From positions 357,003,053 to 357,067,052 of the forward strand of contig OY282558.1 of the NCBI GenBank assembly GCA_958295665.1: a DNA stretch of 64,000 bases, written 5' to 3'. Source of the stretch: Tipula vernalis. Its lineage: Eukaryota > Arthropoda > Insecta > Diptera > Tipulidae. The notes under the pieces were generated by a model that did not search any database, was not told the origin of the DNA, and worked only from the letters and a program-made list of their open reading frames with translations. This document shows positions 22,853 to 33,800 of the stretch, in pieces. Both the position numbers and the translations under genes were made by a program. Position 1 is the first letter of the stretch. Each line of letters begins with the position of its first letter.

Positions 22853-23370
22853 TATAGTTCACCTTGTATTTGGGCGTTGTGGTTCCACTGAAATGGCAGA
22901 TAATTAGCTTTTGCATTGCCTGGAAGTTGAATAGTTTAAATTATTGATGTGAAAACATCTTTTGCTGGAGTAAGTTAAAAATTTCATGTAAAAAAAAGGA
23001 ACGAAAAATCGGGTACGAACAAAATTGCAAATAATATACGTATCTTCCAACCTTCAATTGGAAGTTTGCAAAGCTGGATAAGCCAAAGACTTACAATAGA
23101 TCAGCTATAATCATAATTAAGGATGAGTCGATAGGATGATACGGGTAACTCTGGGGATGTACCGGTATGAGGAGAGATACCGAGTGATATTTTGCCTGGT
23201 GGTAATGGCCCGTTGTTGTGTCAGAATGTATCCGAAGAGGGTATGGAGACAATTTCATTAAATTCTGAGATATCCAGATCTTTGGCGATACCATATGAAC
23301 TCCAGGAGAACTCGGTCTCAGACTAGTTTTCGTACGGGGAATCAGACGCGGCTATGGTGCTGGTGAATGG
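22853..23370. other. Spacer after the AT array
   Basis: Moderately AT-rich. From about 23090 the composition becomes more balanced and coding-like, continuous with the LINE endonuclease fragment that follows, and may be its decayed upstream ORF. No readable domain was recognised before 23371. Confidence 0.4.
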
Positions 23371-23655
23371 AGATCAATTAACACCACTCCAAGGTAGATT
23401 CGGCTGCTCTACTTCTTCAAATTCAAGCTGATGTTGTTGATGTTGTCCTGACCCAGGAGCCATAAATTATTAGCAATCGGATTCTAGGGTTCAGGGCCTC
23501 AAACTATAAAGTAATGTTTGCTAAAAAGGAAGGTAATATTCGTTTGTTCGTTCTCTCTAAAACTAATCTTAACAAGTTTGTGCTGTTTAATTAAAGTAAC
23601 ACAGATGTAGTGGCGATTGGCATTGATATTGGTAGTATTGATATGCTAACATATC
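23371..23655 (+). pseudogene. Non-LTR retrotransposon endonuclease fragment (R1/LOA-like)
   Basis: One frame interrupted by stops contains DSAALLLQIQADVVDVV, then LTQEP and ILGFRA. The order HS(K/R)xxSAALLL followed by a (L/V)xQEP motif is characteristic of the APE-type endonuclease N-terminus in R1/LOA/jockey-type LINEs, where the Glu helps bind metal. Only about the first 90 residues survive, with stops before HHSK, after QEP and after LFN. The element would nick target DNA. This copy is inert. Confidence 0.65.
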
Positions 23656-25057
23656 TAACTATACAAAAATATTGGATGCGTCCGAAATGGAAAAAGTGCA
23701 TTTAGTGAAGACACATTTAAAAAAACTACATGCGATGTAGTTTTCATGTGCATTTTTAACATGTTGTTTGATGTCAATTTATATTTAAATGGAGGAGTGC
23801 GAACATTCAAAGAGGATAGACGTGTTTTTTCTATCCTCTTCAAAAATTTAATTTAATTTTATTTTTGTCTTTATTTTTGTTTTATTTATGTAGTGTAGTG
23901 TTATGTATATACTTTATATACATATGTATATACATTTTAATGCTAATTGAATTCAATTTTAGTCTAAAGTGTAAGTGTAATAATAATTGAAGTGAATTTT
24001 TGGAAAATGCAATCCACCGGGATGCATTTATCAGGCAATGTTTTATATTTATATATAAAGAAATCAAAATTATTGATTTCTTGTTTAAGTGCATGATTTT
24101 AACTTTACTGAGATTGTACAAGAAATTCAATTTCAATTTTAATTACTAAAATCTAATTATCGAATAGAATTAAAATAAATTTTAACTTAAATAGACATAC
24201 GTCGTAGTTAATTTCATATTTGATTTTATTTTTACGCATACTTATATGCGTTCTTGTGTATATAGTTTATATACAATCGACAAAAATATATACTTGAAAC
24301 ATGATATATAACAAAGCCAACAACAGGTTTTGTGCATCCGTCTCGTTCGCTCTTCGTATAGATTCTCTCAAGAAATGTACTATGTTTATATTGTTGTTGG
24401 TTTTTGTCTTGTAATATGCGAACAACAATAGAATAAAGAAATTTTTTGTTGGTTTTGTTATAGTCGTCACAAATATTTTCTGTTTAGTAGTATTTGGATA
24501 TTAGGAATAATATTAGGAAAACACTGAAATCATGATAAGTATCCTGCTAAATACGCACATGAACAATGGTAGAAATATTTACCTTCAATGTGTGTTGGTG
24601 GTTTAGTATATAAGATTATATTATTTGTACGGGGCCAGCACTGATGTAATACTATGGGCCTGATTCAGTGATGAAGCACACAGAATGTAAGAGACATTTA
24701 ATCGCTTGTGGTTGAAAGTGTTGGTGCGAAAATAGAATACAAATACTCTCAACTAACCAATCCCAATTAGAGTTTTTCATTATTATCATACCCAATTTCC
24801 CCTCCACAATTCGTTTGTTTTGTTTTATCTACAATTTGTATGTTTTTCTCACTCATTTATATAATCTGTCGATCACCAATACTTTCATGTATAAGCGCAA
24901 AATAAAATGTTGGTGACAATCAGGCTTGTAGTACATTAATGTTGGTTTTGAGTGAAATTCATTTATAACGACATTGAGTTGAAAATCCGTTGTTATAACC
25001 GAATGTCGTAATATACGGATTTTAATTATATGAGTAACATAACAAATCAGTTCGGTC
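23656..25057. other. AT-rich stretch without recognised genes
   Basis: Simple AT-rich sequence. No tandem array or coding family was recognised. Short open frames here have no family features. Confidence 0.45.
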
Positions 25058-25568
25058 GTAGTGATGTGCGAAATCGGTTCTTTTCAGTATCGATATCAAC
25101 TGATACTTTCATGACATTAACCTGATACTTTGAACCGGATACTTTGAACCGAATCGATACTTTTTTATTATGGATTTGTTTTATTATTATTTTGGATTTC
25201 CCGAGATTACTACAGTATATTAATTTTAAATATGTACATACTTTTGCAGACAGAAAAATTAATTTAAATTTAATTTAATTTATGATTGCTATGATTTGAG
25301 TTATTAAATATCGGATACTAAAATTAGAATACTCTTAATTTTCTAACAAAACTAATTATCTACCATACAAGCAAACAATTCTATGTTTCATACTAAGAAA
25401 GTTTAGCATACTTTAAATGTTTTCTTAATGTGCTACATACTACATAGTCAATCTATCTATACTATACTCTATAGTATCAATTCAGTTCAAAAAATCGAAA
25501 TACCATGTACTCAAACTAGTAAAACACCGAAAGTATCAATTCGGTTCAAAAGATCGAGATACCCAAAC
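25058..25568. repeat. Repeat with GATACTTTGAACCG motifs, host of the MITE
   Basis: Begins TAGTGATGTGCG, which resembles a hAT-type terminus. GATACTTTGAACCG occurs twice near 25120-25150, and related GTATCAATTCGGTTC motifs occur later. The phrase CAAACTAGTA...ACACCGAAA occurs near 25508 and again to the right of the MITE at 25908. The hAT assignment is weak because no matching right terminus was found. Confidence 0.4.
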
Positions 25569-25905
25569 CACAGAAGAAAGATTAACCAGAATAGTCATAA
25601 CGCTGTTTTTGTATGGAAAAATTTGGACTCATTTTTTTGACCTTGATTCGCCGAAGGTAAGAGAAAGTTGGGTTATGTATTCTTTGGTTTACTGGTTTTT
25701 ATTTGAAATAATAAAAATTGAGAATCCTTAACAGTATAGTTAGTGAAATTATATGAAAAGTTTTGTTTTGACAGCATAATTTGTATTAAATATTGAAAAA
25801 ATTCATAATATTCGAAAATAATTATACTTCAATGTCCAAAAAAGAAGGTAAGATGAAAAAAAATTGATCCACGCAATGTCTATTCTGGTTAATCTTTCTT
25901 CTGTG
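25569..25905. mobile_element. 337-bp MITE with 26-bp perfect terminal inverted repeats
   Basis: The left end (25569-25594, beginning CACAGAAGAAAGATT) is the exact reverse complement of the right end (25880-25905, ending TTTCTTCTGTG). CCCAAAC directly precedes the left end and directly follows the right end, consistent with a 7-bp target duplication. Removing the element and one CCCAAAC restores GATACCCAAACTAGT, which matches the neighbouring repeat unit. There is no coding capacity. The superfamily is unclear because a 7-bp duplication is atypical. Confidence 0.75.
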
Positions 25906-27703
25906 CCCAAACTAGTATAAAGATAAACACCGAAATGTATTCGTTTTAGTAAAATACCAATTATGTTATGGATTTCTGTACGATAGTCGATACTGCGATA
26001 CATACATAATAATTTATATACATATCTCGACTTTTTATTATAACTTTCTCTTTCACTTAGGTATTGAGTGTTGGTTTGTTGAAAAGAGTCGATTTGATTA
26101 TAATTCTTAATTCAATATCAATATCTCTGTTTCGAGAGAAGAGACAAAATAGATTATTTATATAAAAAATCAAATCAACCAAAAAGAAGTGACAATATGT
26201 TTATTGTTTTAGTATTTTTAATTTTGTCAAATTTAATGTCAAATTTCACATTGGAATAAATTTTTCGAAAATTGTTTTATGTTTTATTTTCTAAAACAAT
26301 TTTTAGAACTAATAAAGTTAGTATATATTTAATTAATTTTGTATAAATTAACGCAATTAATTTTGTATGCAATACATAAAATAATAACAAATCAATTTAT
26401 TAGAGGATCTTGATGGCTTGATGTGTGTTGCAACTGACAAATAAATAAGGTTAAGGTTACGTTGATTAATGAGAATAATTAAAAACCTTCCTGAATCAGC
26501 TGATTGTGTTTCAGCTGGCCGGGACTCAAAAAAAATAGTAAAAACCTACATGTATATTTAATTTGGTTGTAGCACAGAACGGCAATTAACCTGTAAGCTG
26601 AAATGGGATCGACCGCTCGTTAATTGAAATTTAATTCAACATTCATTCTACATATGCTAACTTAGCTGTGATTATTAGCTACTGCTAGTGCTATTCTTTT
26701 ACCAAAAGCAAATTAAATTTAGTAAAATCTGAACTATGTTTGTACACTCAGTTTCGACGGATATAAATAAAATTCATAAGATTATGTGCGGATCAATTTA
26801 ATAATGAGTTGCAAATGTAATGACATAAAATTGTTTCTAGAATAAAATAATGAAATACAATTTATTTTGTTTTTAATAAGTAAATTTGTTTAACTTTCGT
26901 TGAATTTTTGTCAAAACATTTAATTGAATTACTGTTCTGGAATCTGACGATGCAAGGATAAAGCAAAAAATTAGGTATTGTATTTGCGTATAAGCCTTTA
27001 CTAAACCGCTTAGCTTATGATTACATGAACCGCATACCGCAGGACTTCTGTATGAATTTGTTCTAACAATACACAATATGAATCATTTTATGGCAAAGCA
27101 ACTACCGGCATGTGCATATTTGAATCAAAGGAAGTTAACTTCACATAAATGACATCTGTAAGCTTCAGAACTCAATTAGTTTGGTATCAAATGTTATATT
27201 TCATCGCGGCGCGATATCTACGGTGTTGTACAATTATAGTGTAGTTCGAATAATTTATAAATCGGAATACATTTCTTATTTACTTTACAAGAAACCTTTG
27301 AAAATCTTAAGAGTTAATTTAGTAGAAATATAGCAAGGAACTTAGCATTCTCACATATTTCAAACGATATTTTTAAGATTATTAAAAAAATGTTATATCA
27401 AATTCAATATATTAGCTTGAAATTAAGCTAACATACATATTTTATTTAAATAAATTTAAATTGTACTTTAAAATTCAAAAACAGGTATATTTTGTGAATT
27501 CATTAACAGCCATATGTGCAGTTCATTTGAAAGATTTATAGTATCATTATAAAAATAATAAAATTATAAAAAAGAATTTATAATACATATAACTAAATCC
27601 AAAAGCGCAAAATATAAAATTCAAGATAAGATATAGATTTGTTTAAGTATGAATTGCAAAATAAATTTTATAAAAGATTAATAAAAATCTAATAATAATA
27701 AAA
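25906..27703. other. AT-rich stretch without recognised genes
   Basis: No family-level similarity, tandem repeat or RNA gene seen. The first 60 bp continue the repeat that hosts the MITE. Confidence 0.45.
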
Positions 27704-28141
27704 CTAATCATAATACTTAAAATTAGCATTTGAAAAAACTATTTTTTGTAAATTTTTTGGCTTAATTCGATTCCTCCTTTCAGTTAAAATTAATCCACTT
27801 TTAGAAAAAATTCTCTCTGAGGAAACAGATGATGCAGGAATTGCTAAAATTCTCTTTGCTAGTACTGCTAAATGTAGATAAATTAAACTACGGCTTTGCC
27901 ACCATTTTAGTGGATCATCTTTTCTTGGAATAATATTTTCCTCAGAGTATTGCCGGAGTTCAATTATTGCCAATGCAGTAGGTGAGTTGATTATTTGAAT
28001 TGGATTTCTTGAATCAAAGAAGTTCCAAAATGAATCTGATTCTTGTGTGATTTCTTCCTCTGGAATATTTATTGAGGTACTTTGTTTCTGAGTCTCGCGT
28101 TGAATTAAATCGCTAACTAATTTTGTTATTCTTTCCTTCAC
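27704..28141 (-). pseudogene. hAT transposase C-terminal (dimerisation) fragment
   Basis: A 145-codon frame on the - strand with no ATG start. It contains PRKDDPLKWWQSRS, YLHLAVLAKRILAIPASS, SSERIFSKSGLILTERRN and a terminal LQKIVFSNAN. The conserved W of the DPLxWW motif and the P(A/S)SSxxSERxFS(K/x)xG block define the hAT C-terminal dimerisation domain of ZBED-like transposases. The N-terminal BED finger and most of the RNase-H-like core are absent, so it cannot transpose. It could be a 3'-terminal exon relic (CAG precedes the first codon). Terminal repeats were not found. Confidence 0.88.
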
Positions 28142-28225
28142 CTGTTTTAATTGAACAGACAGTATGTCAACGTAAAAAGGAAATAGGGGCTGTTCATTTA
28201 AAATTAAATATTTTAGTAAGTTTTT

Positions 28226-29290
28226 ATCAGGTAAACTAGTGAAAGGTGGACAGGGGTAAAACTACAACATTAATAAATTTTAAGCCCTGATTTAGATGTG
28301 GAGAGTCCTGAGTATCCGGCTTGGATTCCAGAGAAATGATCACAAATAAAGTAGCTAGATTGTGCTGTCTTGTATTAACTTTTATTATATATTCCACTAA
28401 AAATTTACTAACTATCGATCGCATTGCGGTCTGTAAACGGGTCGAGTCTGTCCCAACTAATACAAAAGATTCTGTTATATTAATTATTCATTTAAGAAAT
28501 AAAATTTTGCTATTAGGCTGTTTATTAATTAAATTTAGTTTCAGAATCGCCTGGGAATTGCATATTAATTTTAAAGTTTAATTTCAATTTTATTTTATTT
28601 TATTTTAATTTTATATTTATTGTTATGAGGATTAATTATAATCTTAGCTTAGTAATTTTAAATTTCTTAAATACTTTATCAGGTAAATTAATGAAAGGCG
28701 GACTGAGGGAAATGGCAACATTAATAATTTTTAATTAAGGTTTAGGGTAAGAAATCAATAACCTATATCGGTTTTGGTTGGTATGTGAAAATGGGTGTAT
28801 GATGTGTGCATGGGGATGCTAAAGATACGGTTACATAAATTATTCATTTAAGTAATAAAATTTGGTATTATGGTGTTTTATTAATTGGATTGAACTTTCA
28901 GAGTCGCCTGGGAATTATAACATTAATAATTTTTAAGTCCTGATAAAAAATTTAGGGAGTCCTGAGTTCCAGCCCCCGGATTCCAGAGAAATGATCAACT
29001 AATAAAGTAACCAATTGTGATTGTCGAATACTAACAGTAGTTTGAAACTGGCCACCGGGAAACCGGACCAATTCTGTCATTACTAACATACCTTTCCCAT
29101 CCTACCACACAAAATTTACTAACTATTGACTGTAACGGTGTTTGTAACCTGGTCGATCTCAAACAATTACTAATATCCTTCCTTATCCTTCCAAGTAAAT
29201 GTAAAAATGGGTGTACGGTGGGCCCGGCGCTTTCCGGGATCTCCTGCTTAATGCTTGGCCGTACATTCGAAATCAATCAATCAATCAATC
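28226..29290. repeat. Three partial copies of a dispersed repeat ending in (AATC)n
   Basis: Segment A (28226-28560) and segment C (28918-29290) share ACATTAATAA, GAGTCCTGAG, GATTCCAGAGAAATGATCA and TTTACTAACTAT in the same order. Segment B (28676-28917) repeats the TTTATCAGGTAAA and CGCCTGGGAATT parts of A. Copy C continues into a G+C-richer tail (GGGCCCGGCGCTTTCC) and ends in five AATC units at about 29270-29292. A short-repeat tail of this kind suggests the 3' end of a LINE or SINE. The family is not identified. Confidence 0.6.
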
Positions 29291-29497
29291 AATTTATATT
29301 TAAATTAATCATAATTATCGATTTATCAATTCAGAGTTGACGAAATTCAATTATTTTAATGATTATAGAGAAATTTAATTTTATGCAAAAAAGTGCATTT
29401 AAATTCGCATTTCGGACGCACCCATTGTTTCATATCTCTACTTTGTAGCTTTTTAACTATTGTCTTTCCCTTCAGTTGGGAACCCTACGTTAGATGC

Positions 29498-29574
29498 TTG
29501 TATAAAAATGAGATTAAACTACTAAAAAAGTTTTCGTCTCAAGTAAAAATGAGTTTAATCTCATTTTTATACAA
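29498..29574. other. Hairpin with 23-bp perfect stem
   Basis: Bases 29498-29520 and 29552-29574 are exact reverse complements (outer end TTGTATAAAAATGAG, inner end TTAAACT), separated by a 31-nt loop. Size and stem are within the range of an animal pre-miRNA or a very small foldback element. No known miRNA family is recognised. Confidence 0.7.
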
Positions 29575-30158
29575 ATAAATAGTTCAACTTTTTTCGTAAA
29601 AGTTGCATCTTGCCGCACTAAAGTTTATTAAACGTAATAACATTTTGTAAGGGAACGTTTAAATTTTGATTAAGTTCGTCATGGTGTTTTATACATGGAT
29701 ACAAATGATTTTTAACTGATTTACATTTAATCTTTTGCTCTATTCCAAAAGACATAACATGTTTGAATATCCTCAAAAATTATTAATCATCACTGCATAG
29801 CAACACAAAACTTTTTTAGTTAAAAAGTTTGAACGAATTTAAAAAGATGAACCAGTTTAACTTATTTTGTAAAAGGAACCCAAATTTGTGAAATCATAGT
29901 AACATTTTGAAAGGCAAAAATGAAATTTTGAGAATACCCATCACATGTTTATGTATGTATAAAATGTATTTGCACTTTTCGAATAGAATGAAAAGATTGA
30001 ATGTAAATTAGCCATTACATAAAATAAAATTTGAAAAGGTGATTTAAAACTCTATCGAGTACAGTTACTATAAAATAAGGCCCGATGTAAATCTTTCCCT
30101 AAACCTAAAAAATGTTTTTAATCAAACTACCGTTAAGCTTAATACATAAGACTTTAGA
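29575..30158. other. AT-rich spacer
   Basis: No recognised gene, repeat family or RNA. Confidence 0.4.
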
Positions 30159-30465
30159 ATAGGTGTCACACTATAGGAAATGATAATGCAGTTAGTACAG
30201 CAAAGAAATAAAATGGTTTGAGTAATTGCTTATTAATTCTGAATGGTATAAAATATGTGCACATTTTAGTACAAAACGTTTGATAAAAAGCTTTATTTCA
30301 CTGGTATATGGAATATTGATTTTAACTCAAATAAGCATATTTTATTGAAGAACTTTTAAAATCATTATTGTTATGTTGAAGCAATATTTGTTTTGTTAGT
30401 TTTAATAACCATATGATTGACGGAATATTTTTATTGAACTCAATACAAAAATTTAAAATGAAACA
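30159..30465 (+). pseudogene. Decayed copy of the SLC5 gene 3' end
   Basis: Colinear similarity to the last coding part and 3' UTR of the gene at 11005-13235. GAAATGATAATGCAG (30177) matches 13098. GGTTTGAGTAAT and GAATGGTATAAA follow, then GATAAAAAGCT. After a deletion of about 190 bp relative to the source come TTTTAACTCAAATAAG, TTTGTTTTGTTAGTTTTAATAAC and GAATATTTTTATTGAACT. The reading frame is destroyed. Only the gene's 3' end is represented, in the same orientation 17 kb away, so it is a truncated duplication. Confidence 0.8.
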
Positions 30466-30734
30466 ATTAAAAGGTAAAATGGAATGCTGGAAACTTCATT
30501 GATTAATCATTAATTTAATATTTTAATAAGTATTTTATTTGAATTGGTTAAATAGTAAATAGTTTGAATTCTGCAATAAAGCCATAGATTTTTGCTTGAT
30601 TTATTTTCTTTTTTCAGTCTAGCAGCACCTAATCCGGAACTTTCAACTTCAGGTTTTGTTCACTAGTAGAATTATTTTTTGTATTATTAACGAATAATTT
30701 TTAATTCATTATGGTTGTGGAGAAACACTATAAC

Positions 30735-31065
30735 TTGATTAAAAACTTTTTAAATTGACTTTGATATTATTCGAAAAGGTTCTAGAGCTTTCTGAGCAGT
30801 AACACCTAATTTCAATTTATCATCAGAATTTCTAGGTTTCAATAATTCCGAAGCTCGACTTAAGCTTATGAATAGCCTCAGTCAATCTTCTTTGTAAGTG
30901 TGACATTTTTTTGCTTAAGTTCAATGTTTCTAATTTTTTGACCAATTCTGCATATTTTTAGTTTCTAAAATTCTTATTAATATTTAATGGGACATTTTAG
31001 GTTTTGCATCAATGTTCAATTCTGGATTCCGAATATAATCAGAGGGGTAGAAAGAGGTTTGAAAG
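30735..31065 (-). pseudogene. Unassigned decayed coding sequence with a coiled-coil
   Basis: On the - strand a frame reads KYAELVKKLETLNLSKKM then SHLQRRLTEAIHKLK. A single frame change leads to SRASELLKPRNSDDKLKL and GVTAQKALEPFRIISKSI before a stop near 30750. The upstream piece at about 31000-31065 reads SDYIRNPELNIDAKPKMS. Heptad-spaced leucines suggest a coiled coil of the kind that follows a DNA-binding domain in some transposases, but no domain was identified. It sits head-to-head with the LINE fragment at 31209. Confidence 0.4.
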
Positions 31066-31208
31066 GCGTAAATTTACCTTACTAAACATTACAATTTCAT
31101 CAATTAAAATCAAACAATTAGCATTTTAAGCTCTCTCTAAGGCTTTCGAGATACATATGTAGTTGTTGAAAATCAAATTCAATCGCATTTACATAGCAAT
31201 AGTTTAAT

Positions 31209-32405
31209 TAGTTTCTTTCAATCTGAGTTTAGAAATTTTCATAGCCCTTCTACTGCGTTATTAAATGTATGTGATGATATTAGGCGTAATATGAATAATA
31301 GGGAATTAACTTCTTTAACTTTGATACATGTTTTAATTCTTACAACTCACAGAATTCTTTTTAATAAACTCTTATCTCAGTTTAGATTTTCGCTTTCTGC
31401 TGCCAAATTGAATTTTAACCATCTTTCTAATCGTTCTCAGAAAGTTTTTTCGACAATTACTTGTCTGATTTCCTTCCTGTAATTTCCGACGTGCCTCAGG
31501 GTTCAGTGCTGGGTCCTCTATTATTTTATATATACATAAATGACATAGAATCATCCATGCAATATTGTTCATTTCATATTTTCGCTGATGACGTTCAAAT
31601 TTAAAGAAATAGTCGTATAATCGTTTAGATCAGGATTCTATTGTTAGGAATATTTCCCTGATAAATGAAGATTTAAGGAATATCGTTAGTTGGTCGGTCT
31701 CTAATAGGCTCGTTTTAAACGCAAACAAATCTTTGTCGATTATAATTTATAAAAAACCGTTAGATACCTCGTCCGTTCCTGATGGTATTTTTCTGCAGGG
31801 CTCGCTAATTGAATATTCAAATACTATTATGGATTTAGGCTTAATTATTAATAAAACTCTTACTTAGGGTAACCATTTAGTTACTAATAGTAAAAGGGTC
31901 TTTGGCATGCTTAGTTGTTTGAATAAAGTAGTTGGATTTTCTGATAGTCATTTAGGAAAATTTGTTTTCGTCTTATCTTCTTCCTCATTTTATTTACGGT
32001 AACATAGTTTTATTTGGTAAGCTTCAGGAAAATATGAATTTTCTCCAAAGATGTTTCAATGCTTGTACAAGGTTTATTCTTGGTATTAGGAAGCTCGATC
32101 ATATTTCTGCCTACTCTAGCCTTGTTATAGAATGTAGTTTATCTATTTTTTACGAATTTCGCGTTTGTCTTTTTATTTTTAAACTTCTCAAAGCTAAGGA
32201 ACCTTGTTATATATGTAGGAAATTAATGTTTAGTGGGTTTCATTCCTCTAACTTCCGCCTAATTCCGGCTAAAAATTGTTGTAGGTCGTTAAACAAGAGA
32301 TTTTATGTTAGGGGTGTTTCCCTTTGGAATTCAATTCCATTGGAAATTAAGAGGTTAGGATCGGCAAAATTATTTAGGTTAAAATTTTTGGGGTGGCGTG
32401 ATTGA
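31209..32405 (+). pseudogene. 5'-truncated LINE reverse transcriptase (jockey/CR1-like)
   Basis: Motifs in order: QSEFRNFHSPSTALLNVCDDI (RT palm start), a decayed stretch where the LDFSKAFD catalytic motif should be (LIHVLILTTH), SDVPQGSVLGPLLFYIYINDI near 31490, and FADDVQI near 31590. WSVSNRLVLNANKS and a 147-codon C-terminal frame (31962-32405) ending WNSIPLEIKRLGSAKLFRLKF follow. The VPQGSVLGPLLF...FADD pair identifies a non-LTR RT of the jockey/CR1 group. Several stops and frame changes are present, and the endonuclease is missing. This is a typical dead 5'-truncated insertion. Confidence 0.88.
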
Positions 32406-32816
32406 TGGGCAATACGTAGTTTTTTAATTTATTTTTATTAACTTTGTTATTATTGTTAATTTTGAATTATTTCACCTCTTGCTGTACATTTTAATGTTTT
32501 TTCAGTAAAACTGTTGCTTTTGAATTGCACTTCATTTCCTCTTTTTGTAGGCTTATTTGAGTGTATTAGATGATAATGTGTTTTAGCACGTAACCATGAT
32601 CATAAACAGATCAATGTATATTGATTGGCGGTGTAATAGGGAATTTTGAAACTTTGGAATTTTGGTTGTTTGGTAACAAGAACTAAAAAAAACAAACGGG
32701 AAACGCAAGGAATAACGTCGCCTAAATATAGCGTAGTGTGTGTTTATGATAACAAAAAAGAAAAATATGTGTGGAAATATGCTCTCTTCAAATATGCACT
32801 GAAAATGGTAAAAATA
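32406..32816. other. Spacer after the LINE
   Basis: May include the LINE 3' UTR. No poly(A) or repeat tail could be fixed. Confidence 0.35.
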
Positions 32817-33800
32817 TAAAAAAAACTATAAATTTTATATTTTCCAATTCTATAATAAATTACACAAATTCTACTAATTTTATTGTTCCTAACCATAATT
32901 TTTACATATAATTTTACATATTCTGGGAATGCTATAAATTTGTAAATTCTTTAACTATTTGTCAATTTTATAAATTCAATCAATAATCGCTTGAATTTTG
33001 GCAGTTTTATAAGTTCTATAAATTCTGTAAAGTTTTTACAATCCTCAAATAATTTTTCTCAAAATTTTACTTATTCATAAATTGCTTATTTCTATATTCA
33101 TATTTTACTTATATTACAAATTTCATGATTTCTATGAATCCTTTGCATTTTGTAAATTTTTAAACTTTCTTTTAATTTTATAAATTAGGTATATAAATAT
33201 TTAAAATTTATAAAATTTATCGATTTCACAAAATTTACAGAATTTAAAGAACTTACTCAATATTTAGACTTTATAAAATTTGTAGAATGTACAGAATTTA
33301 TTGGATTTACACAATTTATGAAATTTTAAAAATGTATAGAATTTATAGAGTTTAAAGAATTTGTAGATACTACGAAAATTCTAAAAATTTTATAAATCCT
33401 ATAAGTTCTATAAATCCAATAGACCCTTTAAATTCTACAAGATCTATATAGCCTAAAATTCAGTAAGTTTCTTAAATTTTAGTGAATTCTGTAAATTTCA
33501 TAATCCTGTAAATTCGATAAATTTCATAAATTCTATAAATTCTAGAAATTTTTTAAATTCTAACATGCCTATTAACTCTACAAATTCTCTAAATTTTATA
33601 AATTTAATAAATTCTATAATTCTGTAAATTTAATTATCTTTATTGTTTCAAATCAGTCTATTCTATAAATTCTACAAACTCAAATTTTACTTGTTATAAA
33701 AATTTCACAATTTCTATAAATTGTTAAAACTCTTTGAATCCTTCAAATTTTATAAATAATTTTATTAATTTCATAAATTCAATATTTTCCATAAATTTAC
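32817..33800. repeat. Degenerate ATAAATTCT-type low-complexity tract
   Basis: About 1 kb dominated by irregular repetitions of TTTATAAATT, TTCTATAAATTC and TTCTGTAAATT, with spacing near 9-12 bp. The units are too diverged to align as a clean array. No ORF of note. Confidence 0.6.

Noticed and set aside
19007..22907. Open frames of about 1294, 1064 and 148 codons made of YILYFIF or YFI repeats
   Set aside because: The repeat unit contains no stop triplet in any + frame, so openness carries no coding information. There is no initiation context, and the frames jump with unit-length variants.
23882..24136. 84-codon minus-strand frame
   Set aside because: AT-rich chance frame, low complexity, no motif.
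25058..25090. hAT-type left terminus (TAGTGATGTGCG)
   Set aside because: No reverse-complement partner or 8-bp duplication was found within several kilobases. Kept only as a weak note.
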